Shown: piece after piece, positions 1 to 9,004 of the stretch | How positions within the stretch are numbered: position 1 is the stretch's first letter | How the letters are laid out: the number at the start of each line of letters is the position of its first letter | Source of the DNA: CANMXU01 sp052030545 | Lineage (GTDB): Bacteria > Pseudomonadota > Gammaproteobacteria > Enterobacterales > Alteromonadaceae | Direction: 5' to 3' | Assembly: GCF_052030545.1 (NCBI RefSeq) | Contig: NZ_JBPDIH010000001.1 | Location: forward strand, 496,001 to 560,000 | Length of the DNA stretch: 64,000 nucleotides | Notes under the pieces: generated by a model | Databases searched by the model: none | Told to the model about the DNA's origin: nothing | What the model saw: only the letters and a program-made list of their open reading frames with translations | Position numbers and translations under genes: made by a program

Positions 1-85
1 AGAAACTAATGATGGCGGTTTTATACCATTCGGGAGAATGACCTAAGAAATTTTTATAAAAGGCGTTTAGAAATGATTGTTGCAT
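1..85 (-). CDS. nhaB: Na+/H+ antiporter NhaB, N-terminal fragment (runs off the window)
   Basis: The ATG reads leftward from base 85 and the frame stays open to base 1, giving 28 residues that begin MQQSFLNAFYKNFLGHSP. That matches the cytosolic N-terminus of NhaB (family signature NFLGxSPxWYK). NhaB is an inner-membrane sodium/proton antiporter. It is divergent from fadR, the same arrangement as in Escherichia coli and Vibrio, which supports the call. Only the first 28 codons are visible, so integrity of the rest cannot be judged. Confidence 0.85.
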   Translation of the reverse strand, partial: MQQSFLNAFYKNFLGHSPEWYKTAIISF

Positions 86-106
86 ACTGTTTTATATCTC
101 TAATGA

Positions 107-119
107 AATGATTATCATT
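107..119. promoter_or_regulatory. 13-bp palindrome, Fur-like, between nhaB and fadR
   Basis: AATGATTATCATT is a perfect palindrome about a central T and resembles the core of a 7-1-7 Fur site. It lies 22 bp upstream of the nhaB start. A single AT-rich palindrome can arise by chance, so this is weak. Confidence 0.25.
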
Positions 120-228
120 AACGTTTGTGTTGTGGCGTAACAGTATTGTAATCGATGATGAAATTGAAAAACATTGCAATGTGAAAATTATTTTCAATCA
201 TTTTTCATTCTGGAATTTTTTAAGGCGC

Positions 229-256
229 TTGTGCCAAACGATTGTTCTGGTACAAT
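229..256 (+). promoter_or_regulatory. Probable fadR promoter
   Basis: A -35-like TTGTGC (229-234) and a -10-like TACAAT (251-256) are separated by 16 bp, 44 bp before the fadR ATG. The FadR-like operator described separately covers the -10 element. Prediction by eye only. Confidence 0.45.
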
Positions 257-261
257 CAGTT
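245..261. promoter_or_regulatory. Candidate FadR operator (autoregulatory)
   Basis: TTCTGGTACAATCAGTT agrees at about 12 of 17 positions with the gammaproteobacterial FadR site (AACTGGTCNGACCAGTT), keeping the CTGGT and CAGTT ends. It overlaps the predicted -10 box of fadR, where binding would block RNA polymerase. Confidence 0.45.
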
Positions 262-299
262 AATAATTACATAAAAATTCTTGGGGAATACTTTAACCT

Positions 300-1010
300 A
301 TGGTTATTAAAGCACAGAGTCCAGCTGGATTTGCAGAACAATATATTGTTGAGTCGATCTGGAATGGTGGCTTCCCTCCGGGTTCTATTTTACCTGCCGA
401 ACGAGAGTTGTCAGAATTAATTGGCGTAACTCGAACCACGTTAAGAGAAGTGCTACAACGTTTAGCTCGTGACGGTTGGCTAACGATAAAACATGGTAAA
501 CCAACAAAGGTGAATAACTTTTGGGATACCTCAAGCTTAAATATTTTAGAAACCTTAGCTCAACTTGATCAAGAAGGCATTCCTGACTTAGTTGATAACC
601 TAATGTCTGCCCGAACCAATATCAGCGCAATTTATGTGCGTGGCGCGATTAAAAATAATCCTGAGAAAACGATTGAATTATTAAGTTCATACGTTGATGT
701 TGAAGATACGGGTGAAGCATTTGCTGATTTTGATTATCAGTTAAATAAAGAGCTAGTGGTTGCTTCTGGCAATTCAATTTATTTACTAATTTTAAATGGC
801 TTTAAAGGCTTATATTCACGTATTGGACGCTTGTACTTTAGTCACCCGCGAGGACGTGAAATTTCTCGAGACTTTTACAATGATTTAATTGAGTTGGCAA
901 AAGCTGGGAAATTCGATGAGTCGGTTTATTGTGTGCGTAAATTTGGTATTGAGTCAGGCAAGTTATGGCTAGAATTAAAAGATGAAGTATTAAAAGAGCT
1001 TGCTGAATAA
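300..1010 (+). CDS. fadR: Fatty-acid metabolism regulator FadR
   Basis: A 236-residue GntR-family transcription factor, the normal FadR length. Residues 1-70 form the winged helix (PAERELSELIGVTRTTLREVL is the helix-turn-helix) and the rest is the all-helical acyl-CoA-binding domain typical of FadR. FadR senses long-chain acyl-CoA, represses beta-oxidation genes and activates fabA/fabB. The ATG at 300 starts MVIKAQSPAGFAEQYIVESI, which aligns with the known FadR N-terminus. It is divergent from nhaB and convergent with spoVR (ycgB), as in enterobacteria. A FadR-like site overlaps its promoter, so autorepression is likely. The stop codon sits in the loop of a terminator hairpin. Confidence 0.95.
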   Translation: MVIKAQSPAGFAEQYIVESIWNGGFPPGSILPAERELSELIGVTRTTLREVLQRLARDGWLTIKHGKPTKVNNFWDTSSLNILETLAQLDQEGIPDLVDNLMSARTNISAIYVRGAIKNNPEKTIELLSSYVDVEDTGEAFADFDYQLNKELVVASGNSIYLLILNGFKGLYSRIGRLYFSHPRGREISRDFYNDLIELAKAGKFDESVYCVRKFGIESGKLWLELKDEVLKELAE

Positions 1011-1021
1011 CAAGCTCTTTT
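992..1021 (+). terminator. Terminator hairpin at the fadR stop codon
   Basis: An 11-bp perfect stem (992-1002 with 1011-1021) with an 8-nt loop containing the fadR TAA, followed by TTATTGATTTT. The U-tract is poor, so the next hairpin may be the main terminator. Confidence 0.6.
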
Positions 1022-1039
1022 ATTGATTTTCAATATATA

Positions 1040-1071
1040 AGCGGTCAGCAGTTAGCTGGCCGCTTTTTTTT
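1040..1071 (+). terminator. Second fadR terminator, overlapping the 3' end of spoVR
   Basis: Stem AGCGGTCAGC/GCTGGCCGCT (1040-1049 with 1055-1064, one G-U pair), 5-nt loop, then eight T. It is oriented for fadR and its right arm lies inside the last codons of the convergent spoVR gene. Confidence 0.8.
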
Positions 1072-2563
1072 CTTTCAAGCATTGAGCGATAGTTTCCTCA
1101 TCCCCTTTACTATTTTCTTGAACAAGCGTTACATCAAATTGCCACAGATAATATAAATGTTTAATCACTTCATCTTTCGAGTCGGCAAGTGGTACTCCTT
1201 TGTGTGGCGTAAATTTTAGCGTTAAACCACGCTCACCGGAAATATCGGCATCAACCACTTGAATATTGGCTTCTAAATTACTGAGGTTGTATTGCTCAGA
1301 TAAAGCCGCTCGTATTTTTTTATAACCACTTTCATTGTGTATTGCGCCAATTTCAATAAAGTTTTCTTTATCATCATCATGGATGTGAAATAGTTTAAAG
1401 TCTCGCATTAATTTTGGTGACAAGAACTGACTGATAAAACTTTCGTCTTTAAAGTTTTCCATCGCAAAGTGCAGGGTGTCTAACCAATTAGAGCCTGCAA
1501 TTTCAGGAAACCATTCTTTGTCTTCTTCGGTTGGGTTTTCGCATATACGTCTGATATCGATAAACATATTAAAGCCAAGCGCATAAGGATTGATACCTGA
1601 ATAATACGGGCTATTATAGTCGGGTTGGGCAACGACATTGGTGTGGCTTTGTAAAAACTCAATCATAAATTTATCAGTCACTAAGCCTTCATCGTATAAG
1701 TGGTTTAAAATGGTGTAGTGCCAAAAACAAGCCCAGCCTTCGTTCATGACCTGGGTTTGCTTTTGAGGATAAAAATATTGAGATATCTTTCTAACAATAC
1801 GTACCAATTCTCGTTGCCATGGTTTTAATAGCGGCGCATTTTTTTCAATGAAATAGAGAATGTTTTCTTGCGGCTCTGATGGAAATCTAGCTTTTTGATG
1901 AGGCTCATCGTCTTTAGTAAAAGGTACTGTGCGCCATAAATCATTCACTTGTGATTGTAGGTATTCTTCGCGATCTTTTTGGCGTCTTAGTTCCTCATCT
2001 AGCGATATTTTTTGCGGGCGTTTATAACGGTCGACGCCGTGGTTCATTAAAGCATGACAAGCATCTAAACAAGCTTCAACTTCGCTAATGCCGTGTTTAT
2101 GTTCACACTCTGCAATATACTGTTTAGCAAACAGTAAGTAGTCGATAATTGAGCCTGCGTCAGTCCATGATTTAAAGAGATAATTGCCTTTAAAAAAGGA
2201 ATTATGCCCGTAACAGGCGTGTGCCATTACCAAGGCTTGCATGGTCATGGTGTTTTCTTCCATTAAATAGGAAATACACGGATCTGAGTTAATCACGATT
2301 TCATAGGCCAAGCCCATTTGACCACGTTTATAATTTTGTTCGGTTTGAATGAATTTTTTGCCGAAGGTCCAGTGGTTATAGCCAATCGGCATGCCGACAC
2401 TTGCGTAAGCGTCCATCATTTGTTCAGCTGTGATCACTTCGATTTGATTGGTATAAGTGTCAAGTCGGTAGTGCTCGGCAACACGTGCAATTTCAGCTTG
2501 GTATAAACCTAGCTTATCAAAAGTCCAATCAGGGCTATCATCAAGGGGAGTACGTTTTGTCAT
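1052..2563 (-). CDS. SpoVR family protein (YcgB-like)
   Basis: A 503-residue protein, the usual size for the SpoVR/YcgB family. Conserved family segments are visible: the N-terminal LDDSPDWTFD, a central EGWACFWHYTILN and NPYALGFNMF. The biochemical role is unsettled; in proteobacteria it is co-expressed with PrkA and YeaH during starvation and stress. The ATG has a good ribosome site (TAAGGAG). It is the third gene of prkA-yeaH-spoVR, 33 bp after yeaH, so co-transcription is expected. Called from family resemblance and the conserved three-gene set. Confidence 0.92.
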   Translation of the reverse strand: MTKRTPLDDSPDWTFDKLGLYQAEIARVAEHYRLDTYTNQIEVITAEQMMDAYASVGMPIGYNHWTFGKKFIQTEQNYKRGQMGLAYEIVINSDPCISYLMEENTMTMQALVMAHACYGHNSFFKGNYLFKSWTDAGSIIDYLLFAKQYIAECEHKHGISEVEACLDACHALMNHGVDRYKRPQKISLDEELRRQKDREEYLQSQVNDLWRTVPFTKDDEPHQKARFPSEPQENILYFIEKNAPLLKPWQRELVRIVRKISQYFYPQKQTQVMNEGWACFWHYTILNHLYDEGLVTDKFMIEFLQSHTNVVAQPDYNSPYYSGINPYALGFNMFIDIRRICENPTEEDKEWFPEIAGSNWLDTLHFAMENFKDESFISQFLSPKLMRDFKLFHIHDDDKENFIEIGAIHNESGYKKIRAALSEQYNLSNLEANIQVVDADISGERGLTLKFTPHKGVPLADSKDEVIKHLYYLWQFDVTLVQENSKGDEETIAQCLKEKKAAS

Positions 2564-2596
2564 GAGACTCCTTAATCGCTATAGTAGCGAAATTCA

Positions 2597-3874
2597 CTAA
2601 GCAACTTTTTCGGTGTTTCTGCGAAAAAGCTCTCTAAATACCGGATAAATATCTTCAACACTTTTTATGTGTTGCATGGCAAAATGTTCATTTATTTTGG
2701 CAACTTCGTCATATTGTTGCCACAAGGTTTGGTGGGCACGCTGGGTAATTTCGATATAACTGAAATAACGTACTCTAGGCAAAATTTTATCGAGTAGAAC
2801 ACTTTTACAGTACGGCGAATCGTCTGCCCAGTTATCACCGTCTGATGCTTGTGCGCCGTAAATATTCCAACTGGTTTCGCTATACCGTTCACTGATGATT
2901 TTATCCATCAGTTCTAACGCACTCGATGCAATTGTGCCGCCAGTTTCTTGCGAGTAGAAAAACTCTTGCTCGTCTACTTCTTTCGCTTGGGTGTGGTGGC
3001 GAATATAAACGACATCGATTGATTTGTAAGTACGGGTTAAAAACAAATACAACAAGATATAAAAACGCTTAGCAATATCTTTTGTGGCTTGATCCATTGA
3101 GCCAGATACATCCATTAGGCAAAACATAACCGCTCTAGAGGTAGGAATAGCTTGTTGGGCATAATTTCTAAACCTAAGATCGAAGGTATCAATAAAAGGT
3201 ACCTTAGTAATTTTGTCTTCCAATCGTTTTATTTGTGCTTTTAACGCGTTTACTTTTGCGACGTGGTCATGTTTGTCGTTAAGTAGTTCTTCAAGTTCTT
3301 TTTTTAATGTCTTCAAGTCTTTACGTTTACCTGAAGTCATGGCAATGCGACGAGCAATTGAACCTTGCAGTGATTTAACAATATCAATATTGGCAGGCAC
3401 ACCTTCGGCACAAAAGCCTGAACGAACAGTTTTGTATTCAACCAGCTTATCTAGCTGGTTTCTTTCAAGGTTTGGCAACTCTAAATCTTCAAATAACAAA
3501 TTAAGGTATTCGTCTTTTGAAATTGAAAAAACAAAATCGTCTTCTCCTTCGCCGCTGTCACTGGCTTCACCTTGGCCGCTGCCTTGCCCTTGCTGTTGTG
3601 GCGGGCGAGCAATTTTATCGCCAGCAGTGTATTGATCATTGCCTGGGTGTACGCGGTCTCTAACACCACCATTACCTTGATGAAAGACCGGCTCGCTTAA
3701 GTCTTTACGGGTAATGGTGATACTTTCGCCTTTATCAACATCGGTAACACCGCGTTTATTTACCGCGTCAGAAACCGATTTCTTGATCTGGTTTTTATAG
3801 CGACGAATAAAGCGCTGGCGGTTAACCGTGCTTTTATTTTTACTGTTAAGTCGTCTATCGATAAAATTGGCCAT
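2597..3874 (-). CDS. yeaH: YeaH/YhbH family protein (DUF444), von Willebrand A-like
   Basis: A 425-residue DUF444 protein. The N-terminus (MANFIDRRLNSKNKSTVNRQ) is characteristic of YeaH. Around residues 85-110 is a Gly/Gln/Asp/Glu-rich linker. Residues about 245-260 contain CLMDVSGSMDQ, a MIDAS-like DxSGS motif of a von Willebrand A fold, which binds a divalent metal. YeaH partners the kinase PrkA/YeaG and affects nitrogen-starvation and stress responses in E. coli; no enzyme activity is established. It follows prkA by 18 bp with a GAGGT ribosome site. Confidence 0.92.
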   Translation of the reverse strand: MANFIDRRLNSKNKSTVNRQRFIRRYKNQIKKSVSDAVNKRGVTDVDKGESITITRKDLSEPVFHQGNGGVRDRVHPGNDQYTAGDKIARPPQQQGQGSGQGEASDSGEGEDDFVFSISKDEYLNLLFEDLELPNLERNQLDKLVEYKTVRSGFCAEGVPANIDIVKSLQGSIARRIAMTSGKRKDLKTLKKELEELLNDKHDHVAKVNALKAQIKRLEDKITKVPFIDTFDLRFRNYAQQAIPTSRAVMFCLMDVSGSMDQATKDIAKRFYILLYLFLTRTYKSIDVVYIRHHTQAKEVDEQEFFYSQETGGTIASSALELMDKIISERYSETSWNIYGAQASDGDNWADDSPYCKSVLLDKILPRVRYFSYIEITQRAHQTLWQQYDEVAKINEHFAMQHIKSVEDIYPVFRELFRRNTEKVA

Positions 3875-3892
3875 AGAATACCTCGCATCATG

Positions 3893-5827
3893 CTATGAAG
3901 ATTTTCTTACACGCAAATACCATTCAGATAAGAGTCTGACTTGTTTTTTGGTGTAGCCTTTTTCCATCATTCGCTCGACAAAATCATCATGTTTTTGTTG
4001 ATCATCAGTTGATGTTTTTGCATTAAACGAAATAACCGGCAATAAATCTTCAGTATTTGAGAACATTTTCTTCTCGATTACTGTGCGCAGTTTTTCATAA
4101 CTGGTCCAACTTGGATTTTTACCGTTATTATTTGCTTTTGCTCTTAGTACAAAGTTAACGATTTCGTTGCGAAAATCTTTTGGATTGCTAATGCCGGCAG
4201 GTTTCTCGATTTTTTCTAACTCATTATTTAATGCTTCACGATCGAATAACTGGCCGGTTTCTGCATCACGATATTCTTGGTCTTGAATCCAAAAATCGGC
4301 ATAAGTGACATAACGATCAAAAATATTTTGACCGTACTCAGAGTACGACTCTAAATAGGCGGTTTGAATTTCTTTGCCAATAAATTCAATATACTGCTGA
4401 GATAAGTAGCCTTTAATAAATTCTAGGTAACGCTCGGCAACATCTTGTGGAAGTTGTTCGCGTTCTATTTGTTGCTCGAGTACATAAAACAAATGCACCG
4501 GATTGGCGGCCACTTCTAAATGGTCAAAGTTAAATACCCGTGACAAAATTTTAAAGGCAAAGCGTGTTGAAAGCCCAGACATGCCTTCATCAATACCAGC
4601 GTAATCTTTGTATTCTTGGTAAGACTTAGCTTTGGGGTCGGTATCTTTTAAACTTTCACCGTCGTAAACGCGCATTTTTGAATAAATGCTTGAATTTTCA
4701 GGCTCTTTTAAGCGAGAAAGTACTGAGAATTGCGCCAGAGTTTCTAAGGTGTCAGGCGCGCATTGCGCATCTTTTAGCTCACTGTTTGCCAGCAGTTTTT
4801 CATAAATCTTCACCTCTTCAGAAACACGCATACAGTAAGGGACTTTGACAATATAAACACGGTCTAAAAAGGCCTCATTGTTTTTGTTATTTCTAAAGGT
4901 TTGCCATTCCGACTCATTTGAGTGGGCTAACAAAATGCCACTAAAGGGTAGGGCAGATAGACCTTCGGTTGGATTATAGTTACCTTCTTGTGTTGCGGTT
5001 AATAATGGGTGTAATACTTTAATCGGCGCTTTAAACATTTCAACAAATTCCATTACCCCTTGGTTGGCACGACAAAGTGCCCCAGAATAACTGTATGCAT
5101 CAGGGTCGTTTTGCGCAAAATGTTCAAGCTGTCTAATATCAACTTTACCTACTAATGCAGAAATGTCTTGGTTGTTATCATCACCGGGTTCTGTTTTTGC
5201 GATGGCAATTTGGTCAAGAATTGACGGGTAGACTTTAACCACTTCAAATTTGGCAATATCACCTTTAAATTCGTGTAGTCGTTTTGCCGCCCACGGTGAA
5301 ATAATGGTATTTAAATAACGTGACGGTACATTGTATTCGTCTTGCAGAATTTTACCGTCGGCGCTTTTATCAAATAAACAAAAGGGGTGGTCATTAACGG
5401 GGCTTCGTTCGCCATTGGCGCTTAATACATAAATCGGCTCTTGCTGCATTAACGCTTTTAGCTTTTCGGCTAACGATGACTTACCACCACCTACAGGACC
5501 TAATAAATAGAGTATTTGTTTTTGCTCTTCCAAGCCTTGAGAAGCGTGGGTTAAGTAGGCCACGATTTGTTCAATCGCGTCTTCCATGCCGTAAAACTCG
5601 GCAAAAGCAGGGTAGCGCGCAATAACGCGGTTTGAAAAGATACGACTTAATGTCGGTTCTGTGGAGGTGTCGATCATTTCTGCTTCACCAATGGCACGTA
5701 ATAGTCTTTCTGCGGCACTAGCGTAGGCAAATCTGTCTTCACGACATATATCTAGAAATTCTTGAATACTGTAACGTTCTTCCTGAGCTTCATCGTAACG
5801 CGATTGATAATGCTTAAAAATACTCAT
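3893..5827 (-). CDS. prkA: PrkA family serine protein kinase / AAA+ protein (YeaG)
   Basis: A 644-residue protein, standard for PrkA/YeaG. A Walker A motif LGPVGGGKSSLAEKL lies near residue 110 within the AAA-like domain, and the C-terminal third is the PrkA kinase-like domain. It is a cytosolic ATP-dependent kinase induced by starvation. A strong GGAGG ribosome site precedes the ATG. It is the promoter-proximal gene of prkA-yeaH-spoVR and has a 359-bp leader region upstream. No broken motif was noticed. Confidence 0.93.
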   Translation of the reverse strand: MSIFKHYQSRYDEAQEERYSIQEFLDICREDRFAYASAAERLLRAIGEAEMIDTSTEPTLSRIFSNRVIARYPAFAEFYGMEDAIEQIVAYLTHASQGLEEQKQILYLLGPVGGGKSSLAEKLKALMQQEPIYVLSANGERSPVNDHPFCLFDKSADGKILQDEYNVPSRYLNTIISPWAAKRLHEFKGDIAKFEVVKVYPSILDQIAIAKTEPGDDNNQDISALVGKVDIRQLEHFAQNDPDAYSYSGALCRANQGVMEFVEMFKAPIKVLHPLLTATQEGNYNPTEGLSALPFSGILLAHSNESEWQTFRNNKNNEAFLDRVYIVKVPYCMRVSEEVKIYEKLLANSELKDAQCAPDTLETLAQFSVLSRLKEPENSSIYSKMRVYDGESLKDTDPKAKSYQEYKDYAGIDEGMSGLSTRFAFKILSRVFNFDHLEVAANPVHLFYVLEQQIEREQLPQDVAERYLEFIKGYLSQQYIEFIGKEIQTAYLESYSEYGQNIFDRYVTYADFWIQDQEYRDAETGQLFDREALNNELEKIEKPAGISNPKDFRNEIVNFVLRAKANNNGKNPSWTSYEKLRTVIEKKMFSNTEDLLPVISFNAKTSTDDQQKHDDFVERMMEKGYTKKQVRLLSEWYLRVRKSS

Positions 5828-6116
5828 AACAACCTCCGAAAAATAACAATTTAAATATCAAGCGATAAAATAATTAAAGGTGCTTAATTTAAGATTAGCT
5901 GCTTTAAAGGAAGTTGCCGGAAAAAATTGTAACTTTTTTGTCATGATTAGCGCGCTAACCTATATGACTTACAAGAAAAAAATGAGATTTTTAAGTTTGA
6001 AAGTTTAAATGAAAAGCCGTATTAATTAGCCTAGCGGCGAGGCGGAGATTTACGTTACCTTAACGGAAAGTAGAAGTTTTTTGATGACAGATTTCTATAA
6101 ATAATAGGCAAGCGAT
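5828..6116. other. Non-coding region upstream of prkA
   Basis: No convincing gene on either strand. It should hold the prkA operon promoter, read leftward, but I could not pick a single sigma-70 or sigma-S site with confidence. A small palindrome, TTAGCGCGCTAA, lies at about 5947-5958. The region ends at the decayed mini-element at 6117-6189. Confidence 0.4.
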
Positions 6117-6189
6117 TAGCGTGCGTTGATCTTTGTTGTATGTTTTATCATCAGAATAAAACTTATGTTGAAAAGATCATCAGGCACTA
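6117..6189. mobile_element. Decayed TA-flanked mini-element overlapping the 3' end of the D15 gene
   Basis: The left end (6117-6142) matches the left terminal repeat of the miniature element at 53743 at about 22 of 26 positions, with shared core TTGATCTTTGT. The right end, read in reverse from 6189, matches the first 18 bases with four differences. Both ends begin TAG, and the right-hand TAG is the stop codon of the D15-like gene. The body is only about 70 bp and can fold as a hairpin, so it may also act as that gene's terminator. Confidence 0.4.
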
Positions 6190-7464
6190 GAAAGGTTGAT
6201 TAACCATTACCCAAAGTTGTCCACCTTCTTTGCTTTTTGCATACTCAGTGCGCACTACGATACCTTCAACTTGAAAGCGCGCTCCAATGCCTACACTTAG
6301 GTGCATGTCTTGGTGAAGCTCTTCAATATCAAAGTTATTACTAACACGTCCTGCTTCTACATACGCCACCCATTGCCACCAAGGTACCTTGTAATAGCCT
6401 TCAAAAATATCACCTAGCGGTTGCCACTTAGGTTGAACGCGATATTCCGCACTGTATAGCAGCGATGACCGGCCGTGGAATCTTCGACTCGGATAACCTC
6501 GTAATGAATTAAATCCGCCAAGGGAGTTTCCTGCAAAAACGGGTGGGCGTCGATAACTACCGTTGTCGACCTGATCCCAAGTAGGTGTATCTGCAACTAC
6601 CATATTTAATGCGATAACATGGTTATTGGTTAGCGAGTTGTTAGGCAATTGCAAAAAGTGTGCGTAATCAAACTTCCATGTTAACCATGAAGGAATTTCG
6701 TCATTGTCTTGACCATATTTAAAGCTGAGCTGGGCGTAATTTCCTTCAAGTGCATTGCTTGCAGAGTTGCGATTGTCCCACGTAAATTCTACTGTTAAAC
6801 CTGCAGCTGTTGTTGAGCGCTGTAAATCATTATATTCGGCTAAATCTAACTCTTCAAAAAAAGGGGAGAAATTAATACTACTAACACCTGATTTTGTTAT
6901 ATCCCACAGTGAAGACACTTCTTTATCAGTGGCTAATGTTGCTAGTGCACCATCTTTGCCTTGGCCAAAAGGTAAGTAATAGCGAAAGTGCAAGCGCAGG
7001 TCTTTTTGAACGCCATGCGTGGTAATTTGTGTGCTTTCTTCTGAGTTATTTAAACCAGCAAGTTGTGTTGCTGGGTCTTGGTCATCAAGAAAATAAATAC
7101 CTTCAGGGAAAACAGCGCCGTAATATTCAGCTGAAAACAACCATCGATTGGTTTTAGGTAATTGATAAGAGTTTGCTGCAATAAACGCAACATGTGATTT
7201 ATTGGAAGAGTAGGCGGCAATGCCTAAGATTGACGCCTGTGGTTGACCTGCGCTTTTAATTAAACCTGCCGCGCCAATAGCAGTTGACATAGTTTCAGTT
7301 GAAAAAGCAAAAGGCAGCCCGACAAACTCAGCTTCGGTTTTATTTTCGGTGTCTACGACAATAAGTTCTTCTTTATCAGAAGCAAGACTTTGGGTAATAG
7401 TGCAAAGTAAAAGACTTACTGAGACGAAATAACTGAACAAGCGATAGCGCAATCTAACAACCAC
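6187..7464 (-). CDS. BamA/TamA (D15/Omp85)-type outer-membrane protein without POTRA repeats
   Basis: A 425-residue secreted protein with a signal peptide (hydrophobic residues about 8-28 ending QSLA-S). The C-terminal half is a D15-type beta-barrel: GGFNSLRGYPSRRFHGR near residue 315 corresponds to the loop-6 V/LRG-F/Y motif of Omp85 barrels, and the last residue is phenylalanine, as in many outer-membrane proteins. There is no room for POTRA repeats, so it is a short stand-alone barrel of unknown cargo. The start is GTG at 7464 without a clear Shine-Dalgarno sequence; a TTG a few codons in is possible. The stop codon lies in a mini-element end. Confidence 0.75.
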   Translation of the reverse strand: MVVRLRYRLFSYFVSVSLLLCTITQSLASDKEELIVVDTENKTEAEFVGLPFAFSTETMSTAIGAAGLIKSAGQPQASILGIAAYSSNKSHVAFIAANSYQLPKTNRWLFSAEYYGAVFPEGIYFLDDQDPATQLAGLNNSEESTQITTHGVQKDLRLHFRYYLPFGQGKDGALATLATDKEVSSLWDITKSGVSSINFSPFFEELDLAEYNDLQRSTTAAGLTVEFTWDNRNSASNALEGNYAQLSFKYGQDNDEIPSWLTWKFDYAHFLQLPNNSLTNNHVIALNMVVADTPTWDQVDNGSYRRPPVFAGNSLGGFNSLRGYPSRRFHGRSSLLYSAEYRVQPKWQPLGDIFEGYYKVPWWQWVAYVEAGRVSNNFDIEELHQDMHLSVGIGARFQVEGIVVRTEYAKSKEGGQLWVMVNQPF

Positions 7465-7561
7465 ATTATTGTGTAAAACATAATTCTAACGTGAATTGAT
7501 TAAGATAAGTAGGTGATTTACGAATTGTTGCATCTAATGTTTGGTTTTAGGAATCCAACAC

Positions 7562-7624
7562 AAAAAAGCTATTTTAGCTGCTTGATACGCGATTAAACGT
7601 GTTTTAACAGTCTAAAATAGCTTT
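7562..7624 (-). terminator. Long-hairpin terminator of sodB
   Basis: Perfect 13-bp arms AAAGCTATTTTAG (7565-7577) and CTAAAATAGCTTT (7612-7624) around a 34-nt loop. Read on the minus strand the stem is followed by TTTTTTG, which fits termination downstream of sodB. Confidence 0.7.
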
Positions 7625-7652
7625 ACTTTAATAAGGAATAGCTACTTGAAAA

Positions 7653-8231
7653 TTACAAGTTTGCGCTAGCAAATTCCCAGTTAGCCAATGCCCAGAATGC
7701 TTCCATATAACTAGGACGTAAATTACGGTAGTCGATATAGTATGCATGCTCCCATAAATCGACAGTAATTAATGGTGTTACACCTTCGTCGGTTAATGGT
7801 GTTGCCGCATTTGACGTATTGACAATCGCAAGCGAGCCATCAGCATTTTTTACTAACCAAGTCCAACTTGAACCAAAGTTATTGATGGCACTGTCAGTAA
7901 ATTTCGCTTTAAACTCTGCGAAAGAGCCGAAGCTTGCGTTGATTGCGTCTGCCAATGCACCACTTGGCTCGCCACCGCCTGTTGGGCTTAAGCTGTTCCA
8001 ATAAAAAGTATGATTCCAAATTTGAGCAGCGTTGTTAAATACGCCACCACTTGAAGATTTTACGACGTCTTCTAAAGACTTTCCTTCAAACTCTGTACCT
8101 TCAACTAAACCATTAAGCTTTACCACATACGTATTGTGATGCTTGCCGTAATGATACTCTAGGGTCTCAGCGGAAATATGCGGTTCCAGTGCGTTCTTTT
8201 CATAAGGTAGTGCAGGTAATGTAAATGCCAT
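7653..8231 (-). CDS. sodB: Superoxide dismutase [Fe]
   Basis: A 192-residue Fe-type superoxide dismutase that converts superoxide to hydrogen peroxide and oxygen in the cytosol. Metal-site regions are visible: YHYGKHHNTYV near the N-terminus, AAQIWNHTFYWNSL in the middle and DLWEHAYYIDY near the C-terminus; the surrounding sequence is of the Fe rather than Mn type. I chose the ATG at 8231 (MAFTLPALPYEKN) instead of a start 13 codons upstream, because it matches the SodB N-terminus and has GGAG 8 bp before it. grxD and a peroxiredoxin lie on the other side, forming an oxidative-stress neighbourhood. Confidence 0.96.
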   Translation of the reverse strand: MAFTLPALPYEKNALEPHISAETLEYHYGKHHNTYVVKLNGLVEGTEFEGKSLEDVVKSSSGGVFNNAAQIWNHTFYWNSLSPTGGGEPSGALADAINASFGSFAEFKAKFTDSAINNFGSSWTWLVKNADGSLAIVNTSNAATPLTDEGVTPLITVDLWEHAYYIDYRNLRPSYMEAFWALANWEFASANL

Positions 8232-8495
8232 TTTAATCTCCAAAGAATTATCGTTAGGTTTTTTTACCATTTTAATATAAAGAAATAGTTTGTTTTTTGC
8301 AAAAACCTAGTAAAATAGTCAAGTTTTCTAAAAACAGGCTAGATCCTAATAGTTAAATAGGGCTCTATATGTTTTATATCAAGATGATAGCTAAGAAAAT
8401 ACGTAAATAAAGTGTAAGTTAACATTAGATTATTTATTTTTGATTGTGTAATAAATAAGAAAATAATCTAATTGCAATTTAGTAAAGAGGTAACA

Positions 8496-8834
8496 ATGGA
8501 AACTATTGATCGCATTAAACAACAAATCGAAGAGAACTCAATTCTTTTATACATGAAAGGTTCTCCTAAATTACCTAGCTGTGGTTTTTCTTCGCAAGCA
8601 TCGCAAGCAATTATGGCTTGTGGTGAAAAATTTGCTTATGTTGATATTTTACAAAACCCAGATATTCGTGCTGAACTTCCAAAATATGCGGATTGGCCAA
8701 CATTCCCACAACTTTGGGTTGACGGTGAATTAGTTGGCGGTTGTGACATTATTATGGAAATGTACCAGCAAGGTGAATTACAAACGTTAATTAAAGAATC
8801 TGCTGAGAAAAATAACTCTCAAGAAAGTGCTTAA
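8496..8834 (+). CDS. grxD: Monothiol glutaredoxin, Grx4 family
   Basis: A 112-residue monothiol glutaredoxin with the CGFS active site (LPSCGFSSQA) that holds a bridging [2Fe-2S] cluster with glutathione. It also shows the glutathione-binding WPTFPQLWVDGELVGGCDI segment. The family carries Fe-S clusters and takes part in iron sensing. The ATG at 8496 follows AAAGAGG and matches family N-termini (METIDRIKQQI); a TTG eight codons upstream is less likely. It is divergent from sodB and probably monocistronic. Confidence 0.96.
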   Translation: METIDRIKQQIEENSILLYMKGSPKLPSCGFSSQASQAIMACGEKFAYVDILQNPDIRAELPKYADWPTFPQLWVDGELVGGCDIIMEMYQQGELQTLIKESAEKNNSQESA

Positions 8835-9004
8835 CGACTAGAGTCTGTTTCAATATTGTAAAAAATAGCGACATTTGTCACATTATTTTAGACTTTGTTA
8901 TTGAAATATATCGGACTGTCACCATACTAGTGTTACAGACCAAATAAGCTTGGAAAAGCTTGAACATTATTTAACTTAACTTACTTTTTATTTTGGAGAA
9001 AAAA

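Noticed and set aside
127..420. 97-codon plus-strand frame overlapping the fadR start
   Set aside because: It overlaps fadR out of frame, has no family resemblance and no ribosome site; fadR is certain.
3213..3635. 140-codon plus-strand frame inside yeaH
   Set aside because: A Ser/Leu-rich antisense shadow of the DUF444 gene.
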